Numbered from the stretch's first letter, positions 28,803 through 39,332 are shown. The stretch is 64,000 bases of DNA from Candidatus Thiodiazotropha sp. 'RUGA' (GCA_016842065.1 JAEPDS010000001.1:1-64000); one strand, 5' to 3'. The notes: a model not told the origin generated them from the letters alone. Numbers and translations: made by a program.

Positions 28803-29798
28803 ATGCGCACTTCGAATTCTCTCTTCACACACTGCTGCTTGGTTATTCTATTAATTGCCTCATCAAACCTGTGGTCGGCTGACCATCGTGTTCTAGTTGT
28901 CATGAGCTACGAGCAAAACAATCCCTGGTGTAAGGAGATTAAACAGGGTATAGACCGAATTCTTGGTGATCATGCAGAGCTCACCTACTTCTACATGGAT
29001 ACCAAAGTGAATCTGCAGGGTGGTAAAGAAAAAGCTAAACTCGCTCACGAGTTATACCACGAGCTGAATCCGGATGGCGTAATCACAGTCGACGATAATG
29101 CTCAATCTATGTTTGTTGTGCCCTATCTGATGGGTAGGGTCACCACCCCTATCTTTTTTTGTGGTGTAAACAATGACGCTTCAGCATACGGTTACCCAAA
29201 TCATCACATTTCTGGGACTTTGGAGCGCGGTCACATTCGTGAATCCATCGCCTTTCTCAAACAACTTCTTCCAGATTTGGAAAACACCTGCTTTGTGACT
29301 CGATCCAGTCCTTCTGGTGTCGCTCTCAGGAGACAGGTGGAGAGTGAGCAAACAACCTATATCGTGCCGATCGAACAGTTTCTCCTGGTAACAAGTTCCA
29401 AGCAGATTAATGAGTTTATCGAAAGCCATGGTAACCACTGCGATGCCATCTATGTAGATAGTCTTGAAGGCATCATCGATGAAAGTGGTAAACCAATGGT
29501 AAACAGGCAAGTAATAGAGCACCTCAAAACCATTTACAAAGGTCCTGTAATTGGTGGTAACAGCTACCACGTAGAAGACGGTGCAGTCAGCGCGGTAGCC
29601 AAGACCGGTCAGGAACAGGGTGAAATTGCAGCAAGTATGTTGCTTGAGTCTTTGAATGGCACACCGATGGAGAAACTTCCGGTTACACGCAACTATAAAG
29701 GTCGTCGTTACATCAATGTAAACAGCATTAAAGAACTTGGCATTCACCCACGCCCCATAATACTCAGGGGCGCGACTCTGGTAACCACCCCTCAATAA
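28803..29798 (+). CDS. ABC-type substrate-binding protein (COG2984-like)
   Basis: The 331-residue protein has a signal peptide (about 25 residues, cut after NLWSA) and a periplasmic binding fold: HRVLVVMSYEQNNPWCKEIKQG at the start of the first lobe, FFCGVNNDASAYGYP, and GPVIGGNSYHVEDGAVSAVAKTGQEQGE as the hinge region of the second lobe. This resembles the ABC-sub_bind (PF04392) family. There is no permease or ATPase beside it. Instead a membrane GGDEF-EAL protein begins 36 bases later, so it probably acts as a periplasmic ligand sensor feeding that protein. ATG 28803 follows a purine-rich stretch. Confidence 0.82.
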   Translation: MRTSNSLFTHCCLVILLIASSNLWSADHRVLVVMSYEQNNPWCKEIKQGIDRILGDHAELTYFYMDTKVNLQGGKEKAKLAHELYHELNPDGVITVDDNAQSMFVVPYLMGRVTTPIFFCGVNNDASAYGYPNHHISGTLERGHIRESIAFLKQLLPDLENTCFVTRSSPSGVALRRQVESEQTTYIVPIEQFLLVTSSKQINEFIESHGNHCDAIYVDSLEGIIDESGKPMVNRQVIEHLKTIYKGPVIGGNSYHVEDGAVSAVAKTGQEQGEIAASMLLESLNGTPMEKLPVTRNYKGRRYINVNSIKELGIHPRPIILRGATLVTTPQ

Positions 29799-29834
29799 TA
29801 TGAGTCTGTTTTATACTGAGACTTGTCGATCACC

Positions 29835-32800
29835 ATGAACAACCGATATGGCAGATTGAAGATCATATCCAAAATATGGATCTTTATTGTCATATTTATT
29901 GTAATTATCTCACTTTCCTTGATAGTACTGCAAAGGACTCTAAACACAACGTATGAACTTGTAAAAGAGGTTGCGGATACCCGACTCAACGAATTGACGG
30001 CTACTGCAAAAAAAACCAGACAGCTGGCAGCAATCTCATCCGATATCAATCGACTCACGCGTACATACTCAATCAGCAACTCACTTGACGAGGAAGGTAG
30101 ACTAATATCTGAGAATCTTTCACTTATAACAGGAGATATTAACAATCAGATACTTTTTGAAAAACTGGAAAGTTATTCCAGTGCATTTGACCGCTTCTTG
30201 ATTTACGCAAAAAATATCCGCCAGTTGCAAGATAATTTCCAACGACTCTTTACTTCAGCGCAGAATGAAATCACATTACTGGAGAATTTAATCAGCAATT
30301 GGATGATCGAATCGGCACTGCAGGGTATTGATATCGATTACTACGATCAACTACTAAGCCTGATTACTGGATATCGAGAAAGTTTTTTAATCATAGATAA
30401 GAAGACGACGGAATACATTACCGCTTCTGATCCTGATAAATATGAACACAGTGATCTTTACAATGAACTCTATTCACTTCACCTGCGATTACAGACCATC
30501 ACCGCATCCACACCAGAGGTCGCGGTACATGGTCGCAAGTTAGCTCAATACGTACAACAGTATAAGAATCATGTTAAAGGCTTGAAAAAGGAGTTGACGT
30601 CTCTCCTAAGCGTACTTCAGCTATTGGCCGATAGCGAATCATCTATTCATGATCTGGTTTCCCAGAATGAGAGGGAGGCGTCATTATCTGCAGAACAGAT
30701 CAAAGATGAGATTGATCTACTTTTTATCGATGTTTTAACTCGCATGGGCATGTTCATGTTGATCATGGTGCTTATGATTATCGGCACTATGTATTACATG
30801 CTACGGCGGCATATCGAAAAACCTCTCAAAACCCTTACAGGAGTGGTGTCCGATATTGGCGCGGACCATTTAGACAAGGCGATCGTGCTTGGCCGGGATG
30901 ACGAATGGAAAATCATAGAGAACGCCCTGAATGAAATGAGCAAAAAGCTCGCCAAGTCCTATGCAGAACTCCAGATTAGCCAAGCGAGTTATCATACGCT
31001 TGTAAATAATGTTCCAGGCATTGTTTACAGCTGTCAAAATGACTCTAATTGGACGATGGAGTATCTTAGTGACGAATTCTGTGATCTAACTGGCTATGAT
31101 ACGAGTGAAGTACTGAACAACAGAGACATCAGTTATTCAGAAATAATCCACCCCGAGGATAGGAGTGAGGTGGAGAAAAATGTCAACAACGCTGTGCAAC
31201 AGGGTAGACCGTTTACACTCGAATATAGAATTATAAAGAGAGATGGCGAAATTCGTTGGGTATTTGAGCAAGGTCGAGCAATCGAGTATCTAAGTAATCG
31301 CAACAAAACACTAAATGGCATAATACTGGATGTTACTCAACAGAAACAGTTGATGGATGCACTTGGTGAAAGTGAGACCAGATACAGACTACTGCTGGAA
31401 CACACAACAGAAGGTATTTTTGGCTTCGATGAAAATGGCGTGACCACATTCATCAATCAAGCGGCTTCAGAAATGCTCGGCTATAAAGCGTATGAGATCG
31501 TTGGCTCTAACAATCACCACTTGATTCACCATTCAATGCTAGATGGAACAGCAATACCGGAAGAAGAGTGTTGCATGATGCGTCCCATCAAGGACGGAAA
31601 TGAGTATCACGTGGAGGACGAGGTGTTGTGGAAGAAGAGTGGCGAACCCTTCCCGGTTGAATACTGGTCAGCACCGATCTGGGGTAGTGAAAAGGTTATT
31701 GGTTCGGTAGTCTCCTTTCATGATATTTCCGAACGGAAACGTTCTGAACAGAACATGCAACATCTTGCCTATCATGACTTGATGACTGGCCTGCCAAACC
31801 GGGTTATGTTTAACATGGAACTGAAGCAGGTATTGGCGCAGTATCGCCGTCGTGATGAGTTATTTGCTGTACATCTGCTGGATCTGGACCACTTTAAGGA
31901 GGTTAATGACAGGCTAGGACACCCAATGGGAGACAAGTTACTCAAACAAGTCGCCGAAAGATTATTGCAAGCCATTCGGGAGACAGACGTCCTATCCCGC
32001 TTGGGAGGTGATGAATTCGCGTTAATCCAAAGGAACGTCGAATCGGTCTCGGATGCATCCTATCTTGCCTCGAAGATTCTCGATATTATCAATGAGGAAT
32101 TCATAATAGATGACAATACGATCTATATCGATACCAGCATCGGCATCTACATACCAGAGACAAAAACACTCAAGCAGGAAGATGTTCTGAGTAAGGCGGA
32201 CCTGGCGCTGTATAAGGCAAAAGAGGCCGGCAGAGGCATGTTCACCTTCTTTGGGGATGAAATGTCACTCCAGATGCATAATGAGTTGAGCCTTTCCCAT
32301 GATCTTGTTGTTGCGCTCAAGCAGGAGGAGTTCTTCCTTCAGTATCAGCCACAATTTTATGCAGTAAGTCAAGAAATCTGCTGCATCGAGGCGCTGGTAC
32401 GATGGAACCACCCAAAACGTGGTGTGCTGAAACCTATAGATTTTATCCGGATTGCAGAAAAAAGGGGGATGATAAAGCAGATATCCGATTGGGTTTTATA
32501 TGAAGCCTGTAAACAGGCAAAATTATGGACCGATCGACACTATCGCTTTGGTCGTATCGCAATAAACCTCTGCGCAAAGCAGGTCAATGATACATTGTTT
32601 CAGCAGAGTATAGAGAACTTACTCTACATCACCGGTTTACCCGCCACTCTACTCGAACTGGAGTTTACTGAGACTGTTTTCATGGAAGCCACGGACGATA
32701 CAAAACAGAGCATTCGTCATCTGTCCAATCTTGGAATTCATTTTGCAATTGACGACTTTGGTACAGGTTTCTCCTCCTTGAGCTATCTACATAAATTCAA

Positions 32801-33059
32801 AGTAGACAAACTAAAAATTGACAAAGAGTTCATCCATGATGTAAATCAACATCGACATGACGCAGAGATCGCCAAGGCGGCTATAGCGCTTGGAAAATCC
32901 CTGGCACTGACTGTGGTTGCGGAAGGGGTTGAAACACAGGAACAGGTCGATTTCCTGTTACAGCATGAGTGTGATCTATTGCAAGGCTTTCTGTTTGGAC
33001 ACCCTGTCTCTGCTGAGGAGTTCGAAACCAAATATTTGACAAAGTTAGTAGACGCTTGA
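29835..33059 (+). CDS. Membrane HAMP-PAS-PAS-GGDEF-EAL cyclic-di-GMP protein
   Basis: Domains in order across 1074 residues: a membrane helix (IWIFIVIFIVIISLSLIVL), a helical periplasmic domain of about 270 residues, a second helix (MFMLIMVLMIIGTMYYML), a HAMP-like linker, two PAS domains, GGDEF with SRLGGDEF at about 723, and EAL with IEALVRW at about 851 plus DDFGTGFSSLSYLHKF and VAEGVETQEQ. Both catalytic sets look intact. ATG 29835 is chosen; the frame extends four codons to a TTG. It follows the substrate-binding protein by 36 bases and probably receives its signal through the periplasmic helical domain. Confidence 0.93.
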   Translation: MNNRYGRLKIISKIWIFIVIFIVIISLSLIVLQRTLNTTYELVKEVADTRLNELTATAKKTRQLAAISSDINRLTRTYSISNSLDEEGRLISENLSLITGDINNQILFEKLESYSSAFDRFLIYAKNIRQLQDNFQRLFTSAQNEITLLENLISNWMIESALQGIDIDYYDQLLSLITGYRESFLIIDKKTTEYITASDPDKYEHSDLYNELYSLHLRLQTITASTPEVAVHGRKLAQYVQQYKNHVKGLKKELTSLLSVLQLLADSESSIHDLVSQNEREASLSAEQIKDEIDLLFIDVLTRMGMFMLIMVLMIIGTMYYMLRRHIEKPLKTLTGVVSDIGADHLDKAIVLGRDDEWKIIENALNEMSKKLAKSYAELQISQASYHTLVNNVPGIVYSCQNDSNWTMEYLSDEFCDLTGYDTSEVLNNRDISYSEIIHPEDRSEVEKNVNNAVQQGRPFTLEYRIIKRDGEIRWVFEQGRAIEYLSNRNKTLNGIILDVTQQKQLMDALGESETRYRLLLEHTTEGIFGFDENGVTTFINQAASEMLGYKAYEIVGSNNHHLIHHSMLDGTAIPEEECCMMRPIKDGNEYHVEDEVLWKKSGEPFPVEYWSAPIWGSEKVIGSVVSFHDISERKRSEQNMQHLAYHDLMTGLPNRVMFNMELKQVLAQYRRRDELFAVHLLDLDHFKEVNDRLGHPMGDKLLKQVAERLLQAIRETDVLSRLGGDEFALIQRNVESVSDASYLASKILDIINEEFIIDDNTIYIDTSIGIYIPETKTLKQEDVLSKADLALYKAKEAGRGMFTFFGDEMSLQMHNELSLSHDLVVALKQEEFFLQYQPQFYAVSQEICCIEALVRWNHPKRGVLKPIDFIRIAEKRGMIKQISDWVLYEACKQAKLWTDRHYRFGRIAINLCAKQVNDTLFQQSIENLLYITGLPATLLELEFTETVFMEATDDTKQSIRHLSNLGIHFAIDDFGTGFSSLSYLHKFKVDKLKIDKEFIHDVNQHRHDAEIAKAAIALGKSLALTVVAEGVETQEQVDFLLQHECDLLQGFLFGHPVSAEEFETKYLTKLVDA

Positions 33060-33136
33060 TCAAAGCTCAAACCTCACCGCAATACTATACAACAGCAAAG
33101 CTGATCCTCATCAAAATAACCACTTGCTTAATTGTG

Positions 33137-33907
33137 CTAACCAACCAGAGATGATCGCAAACTCGAAAGAAACTTGATGTATTGTTTATCATCGTTAACA
33201 TCTTCAAACAGGTCAGTTCTCAATTTAACAATTCTTTTTGCCGTAATCGCTTTGTCTGATTGGGCCATTTCGACTTTCATGGTCTCTACCATGGTAAGCA
33301 GCTTTTTATGGTTATCATGGTGCTCAAGAAAGTCTGGATAGTTGTGCCGCGCCATAAAATGTTCTTCAAAATCGAAGTGCTTTTCAATCGTCTGGGACAG
33401 TTGAGTAAAAGTGCTTTTCAGGTCATTAAATTTACCTTGGTCGCTAAGTTGGATCAGTTCCTGGAAAGCTGTACCCAACTGAATATGCTGTCGGTTCACT
33501 TCAGCGATATGGCTCTCAATGTGTTGCTGCAGACTCTTATAGACCTCCTGGATAAAACGCCGCGGGTCATACGGCTTAAGTATGATTGCATTTACGCTGG
33601 CAACACTAGAGATTTTCAAGATCGAGGGGTTGCTGTTTGAGGCCAGAATGATCTTTGGGATGCTACTCCACTGAGCCTGATTGTTCATCATTTCCAAAAG
33701 TTGGACGGCTGTGATCTGTAATTCACCCTGTTGAGGCAGATCCGCATCCATGACGACCAGGTCCGGTACATCGTCAGTCAGAATCGTATTCCAGGCTTTT
33801 AGACCACATTCTGAAGTTCTTACGCGGAACTTCTCTGGGCCCAGCATCAATTGGAGCAGTTGAGAATCAATACCCGGAGGCTCAATTAAAAGGATTGAGA
33901 AGTGCAT
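33137..33907 (-). CDS. Receiver-like domain fused to a hemerythrin domain
   Basis: Residues 1-125 are a receiver domain: D54 in VVMDADLP is the phosphoacceptor and K111 in ILKPYDP is conserved, but the N-terminal acidic pair is reduced to one Glu (LLIEPPG). Residues 130-250 form a hemerythrin domain with H141, H177, E181, H196 and H200 in the expected spacings (HFDFEE, HHDNH). In the last helix the family's HxxxxD pattern appears as E235...D240, so one iron-ligand His is replaced by Glu. The protein may sense oxygen, NO or redox state. It sits between two GGDEF-EAL genes. Confidence 0.85.
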   Translation of the reverse strand: MHFSILLIEPPGIDSQLLQLMLGPEKFRVRTSECGLKAWNTILTDDVPDLVVMDADLPQQGELQITAVQLLEMMNNQAQWSSIPKIILASNSNPSILKISSVASVNAIILKPYDPRRFIQEVYKSLQQHIESHIAEVNRQHIQLGTAFQELIQLSDQGKFNDLKSTFTQLSQTIEKHFDFEEHFMARHNYPDFLEHHDNHKKLLTMVETMKVEMAQSDKAITAKRIVKLRTDLFEDVNDDKQYIKFLSSLRSSLVG

Positions 33908-34457
33908 GAAACAACCTGATACTTAATAATTAGAATAGCGATCATATGAATCATTTATATACTATTTTAACCTCACATCACCTTGATTTGAAACAAGCTA
34001 TTTCATCCACAACGCCCATTCAGTATTCAAACTACGTCTGATCTGGCTTTCCTGACCATCGAGGAGACTCGGAAACCGAATCAGGTCAGCTTGAAGGTAG
34101 TCGCTGAAATATTCACACTAGGGATAACCATACTGAACTGAAAAATTCTCGATAGCTCTTGATCTGAGGCATCTATGGAGGATTTGAACCTGTTCCCAAA
34201 GAATTAAGCAACGGAAAAAATAGTCAAATTGCTATACTTTTTAGAAAGTTACCATGCTATATATTACCCAATTCACATAACTTTTAGGACAAAGGAGCCC
34301 TGATTGTGGAAACGTACTGTTACCTCCATACACGGCAACACGTAGGCTGGGTTCTTGTTAGTGAATCGCTCCATCTGAATCCGGCTCGAATTACAATCTG
34401 ATTTAACACACAGCTGTAAATACCCAACGGGTTGTCGACTGCATTACTGAAAGCCGA
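33908..34457. other. Intergenic region, no gene seen
   Basis: These 550 bases carry the upstream region of the receiver-hemerythrin gene and the 3' flank of the SBP-GGDEF-EAL-CZB gene. I find no coding frame with family features, no RNA gene and no clear hairpin with a T-run. Confidence 0.35.
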
Positions 34458-37400
34458 TCATAGATCACCCATATCCCTCACATCGGATCCTGCTTGACTT
34501 GGGTTTGAATCAATCAACTCCATTAGTCCGGACACCAAATGATCACGTAAAGTGTAGAGTTGTTTCAGATTGTCTATTGCATTTTCATTTCTTCCCTTCG
34601 AACACAGGTCGATCAAATAGGCAGCAAATTCATGGATTTCACTGTGTGATTTGTCTATAGAAAGTAGCTTTGGATGATCTGAGAACTGCCTATTTGCCCC
34701 GGAATTCAACCATTTACCGAAGTTACACTGTCCTTCGTCAAGAATAGGAGGAGACTTTAGCCTACTACGAATAAATGCCTCAAGTTCTTTGACCCAAGCT
34801 CGATGTTCCGTAACAGCATACAGTACTTGCCGATACTCCTGATTAAGAGGTTGTTGCTCTTTCCACTCAGGTGGACATACCCAGCTCTCCAACCAATTAG
34901 ATAGATCATTCACTGGCATTGGTCTGGCAATGGCATACCCTTGTCCAAGCTGGCATCCAAATTGGAGTAACAGTATTCCGTGCTCAACAGTCTCTACGCC
35001 TTCAGCGAGCACTTCGCGGTTGAAAGCCTTGGCCAGTCCTATAATTCCATCCAGGATAGCAAGGTCTTCCGGATCATAGTGCATATCACGGACGAAACCC
35101 TGGTCAATCTTGAGTTGATTCGTGGGTAGGTGTTTCAGATATTGTAAAGATGAATAACCAGTGCCAAAGTCATCTATTGCAATCCGAATGCCCAGTCTCC
35201 TGCACTCTGAGATAACAAGCGATGTCTTTTTGACATCTTGCAGGGCACTGGATTCAAGAATCTCCAACTCCAGCATTTCAAAGTCGAGTCCTCGCGAGCG
35301 TATCTTGTTGGCCAGATTTTGAACAAAGCTGTCTTGTTCCAACTGCAGAGCACTGATATTGATGCTGACCGGCAATTCGATCCCCGATTTACTTAGCTCA
35401 ACAAGCTGATTCAAAGCCATATCCAACACGAGTTCGCCAAGCCGAATCATGACAGGGTGCTGTTCAATAGCAGGTAAAAATTTCGCGGGTGACAGTGTGC
35501 CTTGATGCGGATTATTCCACTGTAAAAGCGCCTCCAAACCAACCACTCGACCGCTATGCATATTGACTTTAGGTTGATAGTGGAGATTGAACTCCGAGTT
35601 ATCGATACCTTTTATGACACTTTGGATGTTTTCGTAGTCGCTACGTACTTGGTCATCTCGTTCCATATCGAATAGATGGAAACAGTTCTTTCCAGACAGT
35701 TTTGCCTGGTACATAGCCTGATCGGCCTGCCGAATCAATTGCTCAGCCTCGATGGATTCTTCTTTTTGCGGAAAAAAGGTAACACCGATACTCGATGATA
35801 CCTGAACAGTTACTTCATCCAGGTCGATCGATTGGGAGGTCGTATCCAGAAGTCGATTTAGCAAGGATGTGCAGGAGGAAGTTTCATCAAGATTGGGAAT
35901 AAGAATGACGAATTCATCTCCACCGATCCGCGCAATCGTATCCTCGTCACGCAATGCAGCCTGCATTCGCTGTGCTAATACATCCAGTAATTTATCGCCA
36001 ACCACATGCCCATAACGGTCATTGACCTGTTTGAAACCGTCCAGGTCCAGAAAACCGACTGCAATTTGCGTATTGTGCCGCTTCGAATGAAGCATAGCTT
36101 GGTTGAGGCGGTCAGTCAGTAATATACGGTTGGGTAATTTAGTCAGATCATCATAATGCGCCTGCAGTAGAATTTTTTGTTCCTGCTCTTTCTGTAAAGT
36201 AATGTCGTGGACTGTACCGGTCGATATAAGGGGCGCTCCCTCGTTATCGTAAGTTGTATTACATCGCTCATCGACATATTTAATGCGCCCGTCATTCATC
36301 AGCAGTCGGTGCGTTATCTTGTAAGGGGTCTTATTTACAAGTGAATCCTCATAGGCGAGTTTTACCCTCTCACGATCTTGCGGGTGAATTGCATTGAGAA
36401 ACGCATCGTATGTTGCTGAAAAAGTACCTGAATCAAGTTCGAATATCCGATATACCTCATCGGACCAGTGGAGTTCACCTGTTTTTACATCATGTACCCA
36501 GCTGCCCATATGAGCGATTCGCTGGGCTTCAGTAAGCGATCTCTGAGCATCCGTTAACTTTCTCTCAAACTCCAGACGTCGCCTTACCTCACGCTGTAGA
36601 TTGCTGTTGGAATAGATGATTAAGCCAATGATGGTCAATAGGGAGAACGCCACAATCAACGTGATGGTGTAATCGACTTTCTCAACGTATTGAGAGCGGA
36701 TCCACTTATGATAGATTCCTTGTTTTATCGGCGGCTCTATTGCATGCAGAGCCTTCTCAATGAGTGAGTGGAGTAAAGGCAGGTCTTTGTCAACGAAAAG
36801 GGTGAGATTCATAACAATCGGCGTTTTACCTACGATACTCAAGTTATGCAATCCCATCTCGGCCATATGGTAGCTGGCCAGAGCCATCGTCACGAGCATG
36901 GCATCCAATCGCCCCTGGGATACACCAGACAAACCTTCCTGGATGTTCTCGACCTCAATAAAGTCGATATCAGGATAGATCCTGTATATGTCAGCGGTGT
37001 AACCGTAATCCTTGATAATCGCTATGCGTTTGTCCGATATCTCGTCCAAATCGTTGATGAATGATACCTGGTGATCCATAACGATGACGATTGGATTTCT
37101 ACTGTAAGAATCTACTGGATGAAAACTCTGATTGAGGATTGCATCTGCTGCGTCGCCTGATATGACAGACACCTCTCCACCCATTGCTAATTGCAATGAT
37201 TCTGTCCAGGTTTTTACGGGTAGCGCGTTAAAAGTCAGCCCGGTAGTTTCTTCAATCAGCGCCAAATGATCAGCGACCATGCCAATATACTGCCCATCGG
37301 GATCAAATGCTTCGTAGGGAAGCCAATTTGGGTCACCCGTGAAATTGACAATTGGGTTTTCTCTGATCCAGTTAAACTCTTCCACAGTCAGTTCGAACGG

Positions 37401-38246
37401 AGAAAAGTTAACGCCTATCCACTTTTGAGTAATTGCGTTGATCTCGATTTGCCGGAGAGATACGACAGCCTTATTCAGAATTGAAGTGAGTTCTGGCTTA
37501 TCTTTGCGTACACCGATCCTGCCGAAGCCGATAGGAGGAAGGTACTTTGAGTAGATGACGTTCAGGTTGGAAACCAGCATAGAGCGTAAATTCTGTACGA
37601 TCTGATCGTAATTGGCGAATCCCGCATCTGCCTGACCGGTAATGATTGCATTGATGATGTCAGGGTTACCGCTAACACTGACACGTTTTATACAAGGAAA
37701 ATTCTCCTTTAGAAACCGCTCACGACTCGTACTTGCAACAACAGCGACTTTTCGCCCGCAAAGGGCACTTAAATCGTTAATCTTCTGCTCATCTCCTCTG
37801 GCAATAATTGCTTGAGGTGTCGCAATATAGACAGAAGTGAAATCGAGAAATGACTCGCGACGCTTGTTCTTGGAAGCATTCATGATAGCGTCGACTTCTT
37901 TGTGTCGCACACTTTCAAGCGCACTTTTCCAGTCTGAAGGCACCAACTCAATCTTTACACCAAGCCGTTCCTCGATCAGAGCAAGAATATCGACATTGAT
38001 ACCTTGTAAATTTCCTTGTCCATCTAGAAATGCCCGCGGCGGATTGGTATCGGCAAACGCCACAGTAATAACAGGATTTGCCTCAAGGTATGTACGTTCT
38101 CCCGGGGTAAGTTCGATAAACTGATATTGCGACTCGTCCCGTTCACTTACTGTCGCTGCGTCTGGAGGGATTACTTGGCCATGCGCAGGTAACAGAAAAT
38201 TGCACAGCCAAAAAAGAATAGAGATTGAGAGCCAGCCTTTAGGCAT
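34458..38246 (-). CDS. SBP-SBP-PAS-GGDEF-EAL-CZB membrane cyclic-di-GMP protein
   Basis: A signal peptide (MPKGWLSISILFWLCNFLLPAHG) is followed by two tandem periplasmic SBP_bac_3 domains (VITVAFADTNPPRAFLDG; VNFTGDPNWLPYEAFDPDGQ), a membrane helix near residue 540 (TLIVAFSLLTIIGLIIYSNS), PAS, GGDEF (RIGGDEF near 774) and EAL (LEALLQW near 904, DDFGTGYSSLQYLKH). The C-terminal ~115 residues match a CZB zinc-binding domain, with H1148, C1174 (in CNFGKWL), H1201 and H1205 (HSEIH) as ligands. ATG 38246 follows GGAAGAG and starts at the signal peptide; a GTG start 12 codons upstream is less likely. CZB normally accompanies chemoreceptors or stand-alone GGDEF proteins. Confidence 0.92.
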   Translation of the reverse strand: MPKGWLSISILFWLCNFLLPAHGQVIPPDAATVSERDESQYQFIELTPGERTYLEANPVITVAFADTNPPRAFLDGQGNLQGINVDILALIEERLGVKIELVPSDWKSALESVRHKEVDAIMNASKNKRRESFLDFTSVYIATPQAIIARGDEQKINDLSALCGRKVAVVASTSRERFLKENFPCIKRVSVSGNPDIINAIITGQADAGFANYDQIVQNLRSMLVSNLNVIYSKYLPPIGFGRIGVRKDKPELTSILNKAVVSLRQIEINAITQKWIGVNFSPFELTVEEFNWIRENPIVNFTGDPNWLPYEAFDPDGQYIGMVADHLALIEETTGLTFNALPVKTWTESLQLAMGGEVSVISGDAADAILNQSFHPVDSYSRNPIVIVMDHQVSFINDLDEISDKRIAIIKDYGYTADIYRIYPDIDFIEVENIQEGLSGVSQGRLDAMLVTMALASYHMAEMGLHNLSIVGKTPIVMNLTLFVDKDLPLLHSLIEKALHAIEPPIKQGIYHKWIRSQYVEKVDYTITLIVAFSLLTIIGLIIYSNSNLQREVRRRLEFERKLTDAQRSLTEAQRIAHMGSWVHDVKTGELHWSDEVYRIFELDSGTFSATYDAFLNAIHPQDRERVKLAYEDSLVNKTPYKITHRLLMNDGRIKYVDERCNTTYDNEGAPLISTGTVHDITLQKEQEQKILLQAHYDDLTKLPNRILLTDRLNQAMLHSKRHNTQIAVGFLDLDGFKQVNDRYGHVVGDKLLDVLAQRMQAALRDEDTIARIGGDEFVILIPNLDETSSCTSLLNRLLDTTSQSIDLDEVTVQVSSSIGVTFFPQKEESIEAEQLIRQADQAMYQAKLSGKNCFHLFDMERDDQVRSDYENIQSVIKGIDNSEFNLHYQPKVNMHSGRVVGLEALLQWNNPHQGTLSPAKFLPAIEQHPVMIRLGELVLDMALNQLVELSKSGIELPVSINISALQLEQDSFVQNLANKIRSRGLDFEMLELEILESSALQDVKKTSLVISECRRLGIRIAIDDFGTGYSSLQYLKHLPTNQLKIDQGFVRDMHYDPEDLAILDGIIGLAKAFNREVLAEGVETVEHGILLLQFGCQLGQGYAIARPMPVNDLSNWLESWVCPPEWKEQQPLNQEYRQVLYAVTEHRAWVKELEAFIRSRLKSPPILDEGQCNFGKWLNSGANRQFSDHPKLLSIDKSHSEIHEFAAYLIDLCSKGRNENAIDNLKQLYTLRDHLVSGLMELIDSNPSQAGSDVRDMGDL

Positions 38247-38662
38247 GTTGTTCTCTTCCAACTGGAATCTGGGAGGATTCACTCAGTCACATCAGGGCTA
38301 TTTACAGCGAGCAATAGTCCCAAGTTACAAGTATGGCAGATCCACTTGCTGTTGCATTGATGCCAGTCATTCCAATCATCGCAAGATCCGAAACAACTGA
38401 CCATTTCCGTTCCCAGTAATAGAAAACTGACTGATTTAAGATTTCATTTCCAATGACTTCTCCTCTTCCATTTAATTAACCATATTTCATTAGTGGTTAT
38501 AATTAGGAACAGAAACCCGTGTATTTTCGCCGAACTAATAAGAGGTTCTAAACGATTAAGATAACTAGCATCAAAACAAACAAAATACTATGCCGCACTC
38601 TACTCCATACTAGCGAAGACCTGTTTACTGTCACTCAGGTAAAAATCAATCGATGCCTGTTT
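38247..38662. other. Intergenic region, no gene seen
   Basis: About 415 bases between the CZB-containing gene start and the end of a small membrane protein gene. The right half is AT-rich (38420-38600) and could hold the promoter of the large minus-strand gene. No RNA gene, repeat or coding frame is supported. Confidence 0.35.
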
Positions 38663-38857
38663 CTAACCGAGCAGTATGGTTGTAACCACCAATGCTATAC
38701 CTCCTAGGACAGCGCCATTGATCAAACCACTCCATATGCGGTTACTCATTCCCTGCTGCTCAACACTGCTCATCCTGCAGTAACCAGCAGGCTTCCTAAA
38801 GCCCCAGATGATCCCAAATAGAGCGGCAACACCTGTAATCATTACGATTTCAATCAT
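38663..38857 (-). CDS. Small two-helix membrane protein
   Basis: A 64-residue protein with two predicted membrane segments (IEIVMITGVAALFGIIWGF and LINGAVLGGIALVVTTILLG) around a short polar loop containing a Cys. ATG 38857 has GAGGAG a few bases upstream, which is a real ribosome site, and the frame's longer version begins at TTG. It matches no family I recognise. The good ribosome site and hydrophobic pattern support a real gene. Confidence 0.55.
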   Translation of the reverse strand: MIEIVMITGVAALFGIIWGFRKPAGYCRMSSVEQQGMSNRIWSGLINGAVLGGIALVVTTILLG

Positions 38858-39332
38858 CGACTCCTCACTTTTCAATCCACACTCAATAGAATCCCATTGT
38901 CACCACAGAAACACTCATGGTCCAGGGCCTGCTCTCAGCCGATAAGCGTCAGCGATTCATCGTTCAGGAGGAGTCAGAGCATAGCTCCACACTCCTCACT
39001 CGTCCCTGCACTTTTTCATACCAACATAACCTAGCAAAATCGACGACAAGGGATGAACCGACAATCACTCTAACTCACCAAGTCCGGAATGCTTTGATAC
39101 CCGCTAGAGATGGGTCAATTCGGTAACGAACAACACGGCCGAACTTACGGACAACTGCACCAGCTCGGCAAAAAAGAGGTCATTTCTCGCACTGACTTGG
39201 TGCGACCAGTCTGGCGAAACTCGTTGCGAACCAGATTTTATATACTAATATCAATTACTTATAAAGATTCCGCTCAACTGGTACAGCTGTTGCAATATTA
39301 CTATCAACTGATATTGATTTCCGGGGGTTGCC
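38858..39332. other. Intergenic region, no gene seen
   Basis: Some 475 bases before the aminotransferase gene. Short frames here have no family features. The last 80 bases are AT-rich (about 39235-39315) and end in GGGGG before the ATG at 39333, so the aminotransferase promoter and ribosome site probably lie there. Confidence 0.4.
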
